DNA of 64,000 bases, taken from NCBI GenBank assembly GCA_963575745.1, contig CAUYUJ010014349.1, positions 484,881 to 548,880 of the forward strand, read 5' to 3'. The DNA is from Prorocentrum cordatum (lineage: Eukaryota > Sar > Dinophyceae > Prorocentrales > Prorocentraceae). The position numbers were made by a program, and so were the translations under genes. How positions within the stretch are numbered: the first letter of the stretch is position 1; the number at the start of each line of letters is the position of its first letter. This document shows positions 10,840 through 21,669 of the stretch, in pieces. Below the pieces are notes generated by a model. It had not been told where the DNA came from. It saw only the letters and a program-made list of their open reading frames with translations, and searched no databases.

Positions 10840-11499
10840 CTGAACCGTTCAAGGGCCCCTGGAGGGAGTCCATGCACGGCGCGGTCCCAGGGCGCAGCGG
10901 CGAGAGCTCCGCTTGGAACCCTTGCGGGGGGAACCACGGGGCCGAGAATCGTAGGCGAACTTGCGACCGCGCCGAAAGGCACGAGCGCGCCGTTGGCGGG
11001 ATTTCCAAGCAGCCCCCCTTTTGCGAGCAGTCGTGACTTCGCCGAGGTCCTCGGCACTGGGCGCAATGGCAATGGAAGCCCCTTGCTTGAAAAACTCTGC
11101 CCCGGGGAGCCTCTGCAAGTGCACGTGCGAGGCCGCCGCCGCGGAGTTCGAGCTGATTGCCCAGCCTAGCTCGCAAACGCTCGCTAAAAAACGCGAGCCG
11201 CCTGTGGAAGATAGCGGTTGCCCAGAAACTTCCAGGGGCCTCGGAAAAGGTGCGCGCGAGGAGCCCCGGGCATAGGAGATGCGCCCAGGACGCCCACGGG
11301 TGGCAGCAACGTGCAAGAGCTTGCTAGAGCTACCCGGATCAAAGAAACTCCAGTTCCCAATGTCGGGCCGCCGATTCAAAGCCACAGGCATGAGAAACTT
11401 CACGGGGGCAATTCACGCAACAGTGCGGCCTTCAAGGCCGAAGATCTTTTGACAGCCGGGTCCCAGAAGTCCAGGTGGTATTTGTTCCCGGCCCCAACG
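10840..11499 (-). pseudogene. LINE 2 central region, palm deleted
   Basis: The minus frame 11,403-10,849 (184 codons) starts in sequence I cannot place and then reads FFKQGASIAIAPSAEDLGEV, followed by a basic helix (TARKRGAAWKSRQRRARAF). In related elements this block, xxxDLG-V plus an Arg-rich helix, follows the RT palm. The preceding catalytic motifs (the first Asp and the xVDD box) are not found in any frame between 11,400 and 11,150, so I infer a deletion. Confidence 0.6.
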
Positions 11500-12380
11500 T
11501 CAAAACCACGCGCCTTGCAGTGCGTACGATGACGACGGGGACACGTCGCGATCACGCCTCTCAGAGATGGAGTTCGGCAGCATGGCCATGAGGCACACGT
11601 AATGCTGCGGCGGGAAGCCCAACGTTTCCTCAACGTGTCTCAGGATGCCTGTGAGAAGCTCCAATACGTCCAACGGTGCAGAAAGGAGGGCCCGCGGAGA
11701 CCACATGTCGATGCCCAGGGCCGCGGTAGCCTTACAGCAAGCGCACGCACGCGCAATGTCCTGGACCTCCAGAGGTTCGATCTCCTCCAAAGCAACCGTC
11801 GCCAAGGATCGGAGCTCGCTGAAGCCAGCGTTCAGACAAGCCGGTTGCTGAGGGGAAAAGACCCACCGAATTCTCCGTTTCTTTTCGCGAAACTCCATCA
11901 TCGTGGCTGGGGTGTTCACTGTCCCGTCGGGTATCTCGAAAGACTCGACCCAAATCTTCTCTTCAGCCTTCAAATATTGATGCACTGGGCTGGCGCCACG
12001 AGGGAGGGAGGCCTGCAACCACATACGCATGAAACTCTTGGATTTTGCATAAGCTTGATACCGCGCGATAGCGCATGCATCACATGCATCATCCACCAGT
12101 GTACGAAGTGAGTCATCATTCCGTGGGGGTTATCAAGCTTGGCTCCCCACACCTCAGCTCCAGCAGGACACTCGAGCGGCTCGATGTGCGAAAATACGTC
12201 CCAGGCCAACTCCGACAAAACATTACGACTTTGCCGAGCAGCATCTGGAAACACGAGGTGGTTTGCGGGACAGCTTCCGCATTTCATACAGCCTGCTAGA
12301 CCAGTAAGACAAGTCAGGGTTCCGAAATTCCGCGCCTGCACGCTGCGAGTCACCGGGGACGAGCCTTTACGCTTCAACAC
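11500..12380 (-). pseudogene. LINE 2 RT amino-terminal region
   Basis: The main frame runs 12,096 to 11,500 on minus (198 codons). It includes RRIRWVFSPQQ, then EEIEPLEVQDIARACACCK, TAALGIDMWSPRALLSAP and GILRHVEETLGFPPQHYV, followed by LMAMLPN. This order (EELEP, the GxDxWSPR box, the helix with E-x-T-G-x-x-P, then L-P) is what I know from a dinoflagellate LINE RT class. The frame changes near 11,515: a second frame reads DFWDPAVKRSSALKAALLRE, the next conserved block. An upstream minus frame (12,380-11,970) is probably linker. No intact start is assigned. Non-functional. Confidence 0.8.
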
Positions 12381-12439
12381 GTTGCCTCTGCCACGGTAGC
12401 ATGAAGGGTCTGAAACAACTGCACCTGCTCGAGAGAGAA

Positions 12440-12535
12440 CTCGTCACTCCGTCGCACGAGACCGCGGAGGAGGAGGGGGAAGAGGAGCAGGAGGAGGAGG
12501 AGGAGGAGCAGGAAAAAGGCAGGGGAGGAGTGTAT
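12440..12535 (+). repeat. Purine-rich GAGGAG tract
   Basis: GGAGGAG-rich bases on plus at 12,463-12,530. Similar tracts recur through the window (2.1, 2.7, 29.4, 41.7, 42.4, 54.4 and 58.4 kb). Confidence 0.7.
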
Positions 12536-12689
12536 GCAAACGATGTGTCGTAAGCTATGTGCTGTAAGCTATGAAGTCCAAGTCGTCCGGTGCAAGGTGC
12601 GAAGCGCAATATATCCAGTTGCGTGCGGCAGATCCCGCCACCATGCCAGTCCAGCATGTTTGTATGTTCTGATGGACATCGTGGGGGAC

Positions 12690-13070
12690 ATTTTTCGGGG
12701 CCTGTTATCGGCAGTTTTGAAGCCTACTGGGGACATATTTGGGGCCTCTTGGGGGTTTCGTTGGGTTTCTTGGGGGCCTCTTGGGGCGTCGTGGGCGCCC
12801 GTTCGGGCGGACGGCTCGAGAAGGCAGTTCGTGTTCCCCCTCTTGGGTCCCTCTTGGTGCCGCCTTGGAGTTCTCTTGGGCTGTCTTGGCCGCTTCTTGG
12901 GCCGTTTGGGGGACCCTGTTGGGCCGTCCTGGGACCTCCATGGGGCCTGTTGGGCCGTCGTGGGGCGGTCTTGCGTGCCCCTGGGGCCGTCTTGGAACGT
13001 CGGGAGTTCGGAATGGCGATGATGTGAAAACCAGGTTTAGACAATGACAAGCACTGGGTATTGCCTCTGT
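12690..13070 (-). repeat. Composite CCAAGA array 1
   Basis: CTTGGGGCC-type units of about 10-13 bp on plus (CCAAGA on minus). Core B (here GGGCGGACGGCTCGAG) is at 12,806 and core A (CTTGGAACGTCGGGAG) at 12,991, about 185 bp apart, the same spacing as in other arrays. The overlapping frames of 78-162 codons reflect the repeat. Confidence 0.8.
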
Positions 13071-14420
13071 GGGCCCTGTTCGGGGTTTTCCTGGAACGGT
13101 CTGTGGGTTTCTTTTGTTGTTTCGTGGGCCGTCATGGAGCGGTCTCCGGCCATGATAGCGTCTTCAGAAGCCTCCCGGGTCCGTTGTGGAAACCATCGTG
13201 GACATTTTGGACGCCTGAAGAGCGCCAAGGGAGAGGGGACGATGCACGCAGAGGGGGTGCGGAGGGCGGGGGGGGCACAGGCCGCATTTCGCCACAGGCA
13301 GCGTTCGCCAGAGGCCGCGTTCGCCGAACTGGCGGGGATGGTTTGCCCGCGCGAGCATGATATCCCCATCCAGTCGCGTTGCTGTTTCCCATGTTAGGTT
13401 GGCGCCATTTTCCGAGTGCGTGTGTGTGTGTGTGTTGTGCAGTGTCTTCTATACTTCGGCCGATGAGTGTTCCATACGTTATGTCTTCAGTGTATGGGTC
13501 GTCTTGCTTGGCTGCCGTGGTTGCTTTGTTTCGCGTCTGGCCGTCTTGCGTTTCGTGTGTGTTTTGTTGTCGGTTTCTTGTTTTGTATGGTTTTTGTTAG
13601 TGTCAGAGCTGTCTTTCATTGGGCCGTCCTGCGTTCAATGGATTTTCCAGCGTCTGTTGCTTTTCCGCTGGCAGTGTGTGTGGGCCGTTGCTTTTTCCGC
13701 TTTTCCTACGTTTCGTGTGGGCAGTCTTGCCCCCAGGCTATGTCCGCCAAGTTGGCGAGGATAGCGTGCCCGCGCGAGCACGCTACGTATTGGTTCCTGC
13801 TTAGTTCTTGTATTCCGTGTGTGGTTGGCGTCGTGTTCTTTCCGTTGATGTCGTGTCTTGCGTTTCCTCGTTTTTTTGCGTGTCAGTCGTTGCGTCTTGG
13901 TCGTATTATTACTTTTCGAACTAAGGTTGTATGTTCGTTTCCAGCAGTCTTGTGTCCTGTTTGTCTCTTTTGTTCTCCGTGTCTGGATTCGTTTGTATAG
14001 TTCCCGTTTCTCGGTCTTTTGCGTTCAAATATTAATGCATTGCCTGTTTTGGTCATCTCGAGCGGGCCACTCGATTTATCATGTTTCCGTCTGGTTTTAT
14101 TGTCCGTGTGCGCCATTTCGTCTTGGTTATCTCGTCCCCAGACTAAGTTCGCTGAGCTGGCGAAGAAAGCGTGTCCACGCGAGTACGCAATCAGCATCCA
14201 GACGTATTGATTTATGGTTGGCCCTTGCTTTCTCTGTCTAGGTGGTGCAGTTTTCTGATTATGTTCTCCGTGTCTTGTTTTCTTATGTTTTTGAGTGTGT
14301 CGGCCGTGCTTGTTTTTTGTGTGTCTGGGCCGTCTTGTTTAATTTTGCTATTCATTGTTTTTCGCGCCCAGCCGTTGTGTTCTGTTTGTTTTTTGTTTTC
14401 CGTTTCTGGGTTTGTTTGTA
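13071..14420 (+). repeat. T/G-rich ~420-bp units with hairpin core
   Basis: Three units, each containing a conserved core near 13,320, 13,745 and 14,150. The core has a GTTCGCCGA-(A/G)-(C/T)-TGGCG half, then AGCGTGCCCGCGCGAGCACG, whose ends AGCGTGC and GCACGCT pair as a stem. Each core is followed by GGTTGGC and then about 350 bp of T/G-rich sequence with TTTCGTG and GGCCGTCTTG words. Plus frames of 62-177 codons across this block are Val/Phe/Cys-rich by-products. Confidence 0.7.
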
Positions 14421-14909
14421 TGTGTGTGTGTGTGTGTGTGTTGGGTTGTACGTGGGTGCGCCCTCGACTCGGCCCCTGCTGCTGCCACGGTCACCGTTGC
14501 CTCGGTCGGCCGCCCCGGCCCGCTCGACGCGGAACTCTTCCACGTTTCAGCGGCTTCCCCTCCTTTTCCCCCCGCGGAGCCGCTCTCGTCTTTCTCCTCC
14601 CTCTTTGCACGCCGGCCAATTAGCCTTTCGGTTACCCCGAAATGCCACGCGCATGAGCGGACGGCCTTCGCCTCGCCGCCGACGGAAAAAAAGCGTTTGG
14701 GTTGTCTTTGACTGTTTCTCGTCTCCCAGCCGAACCGAGCGCAATGCGTTTTCCAGCGTCTGGGCATTTTTTTGTCCGATCGCATACAGAGTGCCCGCTC
14801 GGAGACTGGACCTGTTCACAGGCGCGGGTATCTGTCTGTGCCGAAGTCGTCGTGCGGAGCGCCGCGCATACTTTGGAAAACAAAAAATGTTGCCCCTCCG
14901 GAGTACCCC
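14421..14909. other. (TG)n then no gene recognised
   Basis: A TG microsatellite at 14,419-14,441 is followed by GC-rich, C/T-tract sequence. No motif-bearing frame; the 330-codon plus frame crossing here runs on into the GGTACC satellite. Confidence 0.4.
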
Positions 14910-15990
14910 GACTGGTACCGGGTTCTTCGTCAGATCGGCGCGATGTTGGTGCCCGTCTGGCGAAGGTGCTACCAATGTGGTGCCAATTTGGAACACATTT
15001 TGTACCAACGTCGTGAAGTCTGGTACCAACGTAGTACACTGTTGTACCCGTGTGGTGTTCAGACTGTTCAATCTGGAGCCAACCAGGTATATCTTGGCAT
15101 CAATATTATACACTCTGATTGGTGCCAGATTGAAGGAGGATCCTTGCCAATGGGTTCGGGATTCTTTTGGGTTGATCAAGATCGGTACGCAGATTGTACC
15201 ACAGTTGCACCAGTTTGTACAAGCGTGTTCCTGATTGATCTGATCCGTCCATACAAAATTGCAACAGGTACGTGGACGCACGATGTGACAATATGTGTCG
15301 TCATATTGGCACCAGCGTGGTATAAGTTGAGCAAAGGTGGCACACATGTGGTACTACTCTGGTGCGGCCCGATACCCATCTCATGTACTTTCGCCGCCAA
15401 AATGCCGACGTCGGGTACCAATATAGGACAAGCTTGTCGGATATGGTACCATGCGGTTAGCAGTACCACAGGAACATATTGGTAGCAATGTTGTTTTGAC
15501 GAATGAGTACCACCATATTGTACATGAGTGGTACCATGTTCTGCCTGCCTGTGCTAGTTTGGTTCCACATTGTACCAGGTTGGTACCAGATGTGACAAGA
15601 TTTCGTTATGGCACAGATGGCACCAATATGGCACCAATCTGGTGGTGCTTGGTACACGTCTGGTTTATGTAAAGCCACCTAATGTGGCAATTTTCGGTTA
15701 CCAATATTGGCGCTGTTATCCCTATCTGCTACGATGTGGTACCAATTTACCAAGCATGCAACTACAGAGACCAATGCGGTATGCTCTGGTTGGTGCCATA
15801 TTGGTACCAGCATTCGCCAGCTGTTATCATATCTGTACCATATTGTTGTAGATTGGTGCCAGCTTTTGCCAGGTTGGACCAAGCAGGCACCATCCTGTTG
15901 CATATCGGTACTAGGTTGGTATTTGGTTGAGCAATGCTAGTGTTAGTTCTGACCGAGTGGCACTAATGTTGCGCAAGTCTTGTGACCAGT
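14910..15990. repeat. GGTACC/GGTGCC-rich degenerate satellite
   Basis: About 1.1 kb in which near-palindromes of the type TTGGTACCAA, TGGCACCA and TTGTACCA recur every 10-25 bp on both strands. Composition is much closer to 50% GC than the surroundings. Because the core is self-complementary, both strands read alike. No gene. Confidence 0.75.
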
Positions 15991-16009
15991 CTGGTGACCA
16001 ATATCTTAT

Positions 16010-16222
16010 CAATGTGTCTTGTCGGTCTACATCCCATGTGGATTTTCCGTGCCGTTTCGTTTTCCGTTGATGGTTTGGTTTGTTTGTTGTTTGTTGTTTC
16101 CGTCCATGGGTTGCGGACGCCGTCCCGTGGTGGCCGTCTCAGCCCCAGGAGGTGTTCGCCGAATTGACGGGGCTAGCGTGACCGCGCTTGGCGCGCTAAG
16201 CCGCCAGTTCGGCGCAATTTGC
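16010..16222 (+). repeat. T/G-rich unit with hairpin core, isolated copy
   Basis: T/G-rich sequence (16,045-16,130) precedes GTTCGCCGAATTGACGGGGC and a CGCGCTTGGCGCGC hairpin near 16,180-16,200, a diverged copy of the core seen at 13.3-14.2 kb. Confidence 0.6.
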
Positions 16223-16229
16223 TTGGGGC

Positions 16230-16545
16230 TGAGAGGGCCCAGACGAGACGGCCTCTCTAAGGGTTTGCAATTCAGCAATGTTCCTCACTTTTGGGGGCGC
16301 CTTGGGCGTCCAGCGGGGAGCGGCCTTACAGAGATCCAAGCAGGATTCCTTCCTGGGGGGCTGCCAATTGCGCAACTTTCGCCACCTCCGCGGGCACCTG
16401 GGACGTCCAGCAGAGAGCGGCCTTACATAGATCCAAGCTGGAATTCCATTCCCTGGCGGTTGCTGACTGCTTGAGTTTCGCCGCTCTCGTGATCCCCGTA
16501 GGACATCCAATAGAGAGCGGGCTTCTGTACCGGTGGAAATTCTTA
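16230..16545 (+). repeat. 97- to 100-bp tandem repeat, three copies
   Basis: The word CGTCCAGC(A/G)G(A/G)GAGCGGCC begins at 16,307 and 16,404 and recurs changed at 16,504, giving periods of 97 and 100 bp. Each is preceded by a Cys/Ala-rich-coding GCAA...TTCGCC block. No gene. Confidence 0.75.
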
Positions 16546-17290
16546 ACACTACTGAGGAGAACGAGAGCAGGAGGAAGCAGAAGAGCGAACTCGGCGGACT
16601 GTCAAACGAGGTTTGAAACGGATTGATCAGGAGGAGCGAACTCTGACTGCAACGAGGCTTGAGCCAAAATGGGGAGGAGGACGGAAATGAGGAGGGGGCG
16701 GGGGTAGGGGAATGGCGTGCCATGGTTTCGTGCCACGTCGATGGAAGCTACGAACCAACGGGCGGGCACCAGGCGAAACCTCGTCAGGGGGATCGGCCCA
16801 CGGACATGGCGTGACGCCCGCCCCACGCTATCCCCACCGATTTGGCGACAGGTATGGAGCAGGAGGTGGAGGTGGCGCCCACGCACGGGCGCCTTCTCCT
16901 CTTGCTCCTCCTCCGCCTCTTGCTTCTCCTCCTCCTCATCCTCCTCCTCCTCCTTCTCCTCCTCCTCCTCCTCCTCCCCCTCCCCCTCCTCGAAGGCCAA
17001 CGATGGCCATGTTGAATCTGGCACGGTGCCGGCCCGCGTGGCGAAATTCGAACGCGAGATCTTAGGGGCGCAGCCGCCTCCTGGTTATTCGTTCGACCGC
17101 GATGTTCCCCAAGGTTGCTCCTCCTCCAAAGGAGGCGGGGGGGAATCGGCGAAGGAACGGAAAGTGGTCATGACTCTTCGTATTCCTCATCATTGTCATC
17201 ATCCTTCTCTTTCTTCTCTGCATCCCATCTCCTCCTCCTCTTCTACACTGAAAAATACATGGAATGCACACATGTAAAACACGGGGGTAT
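16546..17290. other. No gene recognised; (TCC)n microsatellite
   Basis: TCC/CTCCTC repeats at 16,903-16,990 and purine-rich bases at 16,555-16,700. The 175-186-codon frames on both strands are Ser/Pro or Glu runs coded by these repeats. Confidence 0.5.
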
Positions 17291-17504
17291 CCAATTCAAT
17301 TGGTTTCTGCCAGAGTTTTTGTTATTATGTGTCTTTGTTGGTTTGTGTGTCGTGTGTTGTTTCGTGCCCAGCTTCATACTTGTTCCCTACCTAGGCTCTG
17401 TCCAGAAGGGTTCTTACTCTCTTTGCTTAAAGGGGCTGGGCAGTGGAACGCGCCCCGGGCTGTTCCCCCAGGATCCGCCCCGCGGTTCCCCCACTTACGT
17501 CCCC
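17291..17504 (+). other. T/G-rich stretch, no gene recognised
   Basis: Contains TTTCGTGCCCAG like the 13-14 kb units but no hairpin core. Confidence 0.4.
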
Positions 17505-17800
17505 TTAGGTTAGCGTTGCTTATCTCATCTTAGCTTATTTCACCTTAGCTTAGCTTAGCTTCACATTAGCTTCGCTTAGCTGTAGCTTGGCGTAGCCTAG
17601 TTTAACTTAGCTTAGCGTAGCTTAGCTTGGCTTAGCTTAGCTTAGTTTAGCCTAGCCTAGCCTAGCTTAGCTTACCTTAGCCTAGCCTAGCTTAGCTTAG
17701 CTTAGCTTGGCTTAGCTTACCTTAGCTTAGCTTAGCTTAGTTTAGCGTGGCTTAGCTTACCTTAGCTTAGCATATAACAGCTTACCTTAGCTTGGCTTTC
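17505..17800 (+). repeat. TTAGC pentanucleotide satellite
   Basis: About 295 bp of CTTAG/TTAGC units with scattered substitutions (TTACC, CTTGG, CCTAG). The frame is closed in every direction because TAG recurs. Confidence 0.9.
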
Positions 17801-18030
17801 AGATGCTATGCTGAGCTATGCTACGCTATGCTGTGATATGCTATGCTATGCTGCGCTTTGCTATGCTATGTTATGCTAGGGTATGCTAGGCTGCGCTATG
17901 TTATGCTAGGCTGTGCTATGCTGTGCTGTGATATGCTATGCTATGCTATTAGATGCTGCGCTATGCTATGCTATGGTATGCTATGATGCGACCATGTAAA
18001 TGCTATGCTATGCTATGTTATGCTGCGGCC
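17801..18030 (+). repeat. ATGCT pentanucleotide satellite
   Basis: CTATG/ATGCT units with TGCGC and TGTGC variants follow the TTAGC block directly; two different pentamers abut with a short AT-rich joint at 17,770-17,805. Confidence 0.9.
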
Positions 18031-18190
18031 ATGTATAATCTAGATGAGCTGTGAGCCATCAGCAGTGTAGATGTAGATGAAGGTGTGAGTCTCGCTGTTG
18101 ATGATGATGTATATGTAGATGCAGGTCTGGATGTTAATGTAGCTGTCGGTGTAGATGTAGATGTTGCTTTCCTAGATGCTTCAACTCCTA
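18031..18190 (+). repeat. GTAGAT degenerate hexamer array
   Basis: TGTAGATGTAGATG-type units with substitutions; the minus frame reads Ser/Thr repeats. Confidence 0.75.
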
Positions 18191-18239
18191 GGTAGGGTCG
18201 CACTGGGATAATTTGATGTGTTTTGTCTTTGATTTGGCA

Positions 18240-18385
18240 TTTCCGTGCTGTGCTCGCGGACGTCTCGTCTGGGCCACCGGAGTCCCAGGCGATTTGCGCC
18301 GAGTTGGAGGCGCGCCATGCGTGGGCGCGCTAACCATGCCAGCTCGGCGAACATCTCCCAGGGCTAAGACGGCCCAGAGGGAACG
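18240..18385 (+). repeat. Hairpin core family, inverted-repeat copy
   Basis: GCGCCGAGTTGG near 18,297 and CCAGCTCGGCG near 18,339 form an inverted repeat around GCGCGCCATGCGTGGGCGCG, related to the core at 13.3-14.2 kb. Confidence 0.55.
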
Positions 18386-18534
18386 GAGCCCACAACCCAA
18401 CACAAATTGACAGCAAAATTATGCCTCATCGAACTCTGGTATGTCAATGCTTTATTTCCCATATCCTAAGGATGGGGTTATTGTTATTACTTTGGTTGCG
18501 CGGAAAAAGGAGAACACACCTCCCACCCTCAGGT

Positions 18535-18855
18535 CATCATTATCTGATTCACTCACATGTAGACTCACTCATATTCAGACTCACTCATACGCAGATGCAC
18601 TCGCCCTGCGATTCATGATACCGAGGTTTCTCATGCTCGGGATCACTCACATACAGACTCACTCGCACTTTGAGCCGCTTCTCAGACTCGAAGTTAATCA
18701 TACTCAGGTTTTTTGTTTCACACACACACACACACTCACACTCACACTCACACCCACTCAGACTCATACTCAGACTCACTCACACTCAGACTCACTCACA
18801 CTAAGACTCACTGATACTCTGCCTCGCTCTTCCTGACTCAGACTCAGCCACACCA
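18535..18855 (+). repeat. ACTCAC/ACTCAG hexamer array with (CA)n
   Basis: Degenerate ACTCAC and ACTCAG units, with a CA run at 18,719-18,740. No gene. Confidence 0.85.
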
Positions 18856-19388
18856 CTTCCGCGCTCAGTCTCAACACACACGTTGCGATGATGTCTCAGG
18901 CGAGGCGCTGGTAGGTGGGTCCCCAGGAGGTATCTCACGGGCCCGCTCGCGCCCAGATTGGGGGATTTCTCAGGCGGTTTGCCGGTTTCAAGGATGTCTC
19001 TGGGGGTCGCCAGATTTACGGCCAAAGAAGAGGCCGCCAAAGTTTCAGGGGCGATTTGACTCGGATCGATCCCCCTCGTGTCGGTGATCGTCTTTCCCGA
19101 TCTTTCCAATGCGCTGCCCATCCAACCATCCACCTATCCTCCCTCTCCTCCTTGCCTACCCTCAGGTCGACCCTGCCACGGACTGGCTGCAGCCCTTCGG
19201 CTCGACGGTCCTCTCGCCGCCGCCCACGCGGCCCTCCGTGCCGAGAGGGGTGTGGCGTCGCCGCCCATCATCGTCCTCCTCCTGCTCCTCCTCCTCCTCC
19301 TCCTCCTCCTCCTCCTCCTTCGCGCGTCGTGGGGCGCGTCGCTGCCCATCCAGAGATGGGGTGTGGCGTCACTAGCAATCCAGAGATG
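18856..19388. other. No gene recognised; (TCC)n at 19,268-19,320
   Basis: Mixed sequence followed by a TCC microsatellite. The 241-codon plus frame from 18,915 passes through the TCC and TG repeats and is not credible. Confidence 0.45.
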
Positions 19389-19402
19389 GGTGTGCGTGTG
19401 TG

Positions 19403-19469
<67 letters not shown>
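19389..19469 (+). repeat. (TG)n microsatellite
   Basis: About 80 bp of nearly pure TG dinucleotides. Confidence 0.95.
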
Positions 19470-20009
19470 ACGCCCCACATGGGATGGCAATCATGCGGGA
19501 GCGCCCACTGGGGCCGTGGGGTGGGAGGCGCTCCCTTGTGGGGCCATATCTGTGTGAGAGTTGTGCCCAGAGTGGGTGCGGTGCCACCGTGCCGGCGCAT
19601 TGACTGGTGCCGTAGGTGGAGCTCCATACGTGAGGCATGATCAGTGCGAGGGATGAACAGCAGGATCGGCAAAGCCAGAGCAGCTACAGCATGTTGCAGA
19701 CAGCGCAACGGCAGCGGAGAGGAGTGGGCGTTGAGGAGGCAGGAGGAGACGCGCGGCTCAACGCAGGAGGAGTAGGAGAGGCAGTGGAAGAGAGGGGCTG
19801 GAACGAGGTTGGATGGAGTCGGTGAGATGGAATCTGTGCAGTGTTGGCGGTGCTTGGGGCACTGGTGCGTGCTCGACCGCCTGATCTGCCGCATTCGCGT
19901 TTCCCTTAGGGTGGTTCCCTTGCTTCCACCTCTTTTTGGTGGTGATACCGTCCGGGTAAGCCAGCTTTGAGGCCTTCGAGAGCGGAATTCAAGATTTCGG
20001 GGAACGTAT
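19470..20009. other. No gene recognised
   Basis: Mixed sequence. Two small frames (19,637-19,825 plus; part of a long minus frame) show no motif. Confidence 0.4.
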
Positions 20010-20177
20010 AATGACATAGACATGTTCGGAGATCCATCTGGATTTCTCAGAGCGGCGCTGGACTCTCCTGCTTGGCGCGCGGAGCTCGCCACGGGCGGCG
20101 CCGAAGGCGCCGCCAGGGGATTCGGCGCCGATCCATGAAACCCGCGCGAACCTCCGAACGTTTACGTTTATGCCATT
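20010..20177 (+). mobile_element. Family A inverted-repeat element, full copy
   Basis: About 168 bp. The left arm starts AATGACATAGACATGTTCGG and continues with TGGATTTCTCAGAGCGGCGC. The right arm, read on minus, starts AATGGCATAAACG and continues GTTCGGAGGTTCGCGCGGG. The arms are about 55 bp each. The centre is GGCGGCGCC-GAA-GGCGCCGCC, a perfect hairpin. No coding capacity: a MITE-like non-autonomous DNA element by structure. Confidence 0.8.
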
Positions 20178-20769
20178 TTCCTCCGTCTTTTTATTTGTTA
20201 TGCCCGAGCACGGGCCCTGGGGGCCTCCGAGAGTGGAGTTCAAGGGTGGACGATCCACGCCGATGCCAGGAGCCAGGTCTCACTTCATCAAAAACAGAAA
20301 TTGCAATGTTTGGCATCTGTTTGGCTGTTCGGCCCCCTCCTCGCTCAGCGGCCCAGCTTCCAGCTTCGCGGCCCCCCTGAGGTCGTGACTCTCACGTGCT
20401 ACAGTGACCTGCCTGGCGAGATGGAGGACGAACTGGGCCTTCTTCCCGCGTCCAACACAGGGGAAGGAGGGGGGAAGTAGTCGCAACCTGGATCTCTGTT
20501 TGCCTGGCGATACTTCGACTCTGCGTGTGACGCTGTAGGCACTGTCTGTGTGTCAAGCGTTCTTCCAGCGAGGAGGTCACCAGGTATACGCTTCGAGAGA
20601 GGTGTACGTCGATGTCACGTTGTCGCGACAGTAGTTTTTAATGCGCCATCCGCGCTGTGCATTCAGCCGCTGCTCCCTCTCGCTTTCTCATCCTGCTTCT
20701 CATGCTCGTCCAGTATCTCTGTTCTTTTTCTTGTTCGTGCCCCCTTCTCTCTATACATCGATTTATATG
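20178..20769. other. No gene recognised
   Basis: Mixed sequence; frames of 60-102 codons without motifs. Confidence 0.4.
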
Positions 20770-20900
20770 TATGTATATACGTAGCACCCCGCAATTGCGG
20801 ATCAGAGTAAGGGGTTGGGCGTGTGGGTCGCGGGGGTGAGTCGCGGGTTGGTCGCAGTAGGGTCGCGGGTGGGTCGTGGGCGAGTCGCGGACGAGGGTGA
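20770..20900 (+). repeat. GGGTCGCGG degenerate array, copy 1
   Basis: Units of GGGTCGCGGGT/GAGTCGCGG. The array is preceded by GTAGCACCCCGCAATTGCGG, which recurs as GTCGCACCCCGCAGTTTCGG near 33,788 before a second array, so head and array form one dispersed repeat. Confidence 0.7.
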
Positions 20901-21669
20901 TGACAACAGACAAACAAATAACATCTACAGTAATCCAGACCGCGGATCCCTACTTCAGCCACGCACCCAGGGACAACGGATAACCGTTTTGCCCCGTCAT
21001 CCTGATATATACACATATCGTTTTGCATATCCTCTCTGTCTTGCTCCACCCCTCATCCTTCCTCTCTCCGCATTCCTATTTCTCTACATCCTGTCTATGT
21101 CATCCTCCGTCTCCCTTATCCTTCTCTCCCTATCCCACACCCAAGGCACCCCTGAGGGGAGCTGGCGCGGATCACCACGAGTTCAGGGCATTGAGTGCAG
21201 TGGCCGCGTACGAGGAAGGTATCGGTCGTGCCACCGGACTCGTTGGCGCATGTGGAGGAGGACGGGGGGATGGGGGGGTGGGGCGGAGGACCAGGAGAGG
21301 ATGAGAGGAAGGAATCTGATGAGGAGGAGGAAGAGGTAGTTCGAGGATCGAGGTAAGTATTTCGCCTTTGGTGCCTCGGGTGGCACTCGAAGATCTCCAG
21401 AGACATCCAGGAACTTCTGAAACCCCTGGAGATCTCTAGAAAGGGAGATGGGGAAGAGGAGGAACAAGGTGATTTCTTGTTGTCGTCCTCGAGAGTTTCA
21501 GGAAATGTGGTGATCTTCTTGGCGGGCTCTGGGGTGGGTAGGGGGGAGGTGAACCCGGATGAGATGAGGAGCAGGAAGAGCGCCTGACGAGGGCGGATTG
21601 GACGTGTGTGTGTGTGCGTGTGTGTGTGTGTGTGCCTTGCTATGTTCGTGCGTTGCCACTTGCGACCGG
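20901..21669. other. No gene recognised; C/T tract, purine tract, (TG)n
   Basis: C/T-rich at 21,030-21,140, G/A-rich at 21,250-21,340, TG repeats at 21,608-21,634. Confidence 0.45.

Larger units (their letters stand above)
9759..12380 (-). mobile_element. Decayed LINE-type retrotransposon 2
   Basis: Minus-strand remnant, 5' end near 12,380 and 3' end near 9760. It keeps the RT N-terminal region, the post-palm region, a Cys motif and the start of an RNase H domain. The segment that should hold the catalytic palm (two Asp boxes) is absent between roughly 11,390 and 11,200, so it carries an internal deletion in addition to frameshifts. It belongs to a different LINE lineage from element 1: its RT begins GIDMWSPRALL rather than PGLDG, and it has an RNase H-like tail. 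Confidence 0.8.

Noticed and set aside
13357-14241. Multi-pass membrane protein (hydrophobic frames of 117-177 codons)
   Set aside because: Hydrophobicity results from T/G-rich repeat units; frames end and restart within units.
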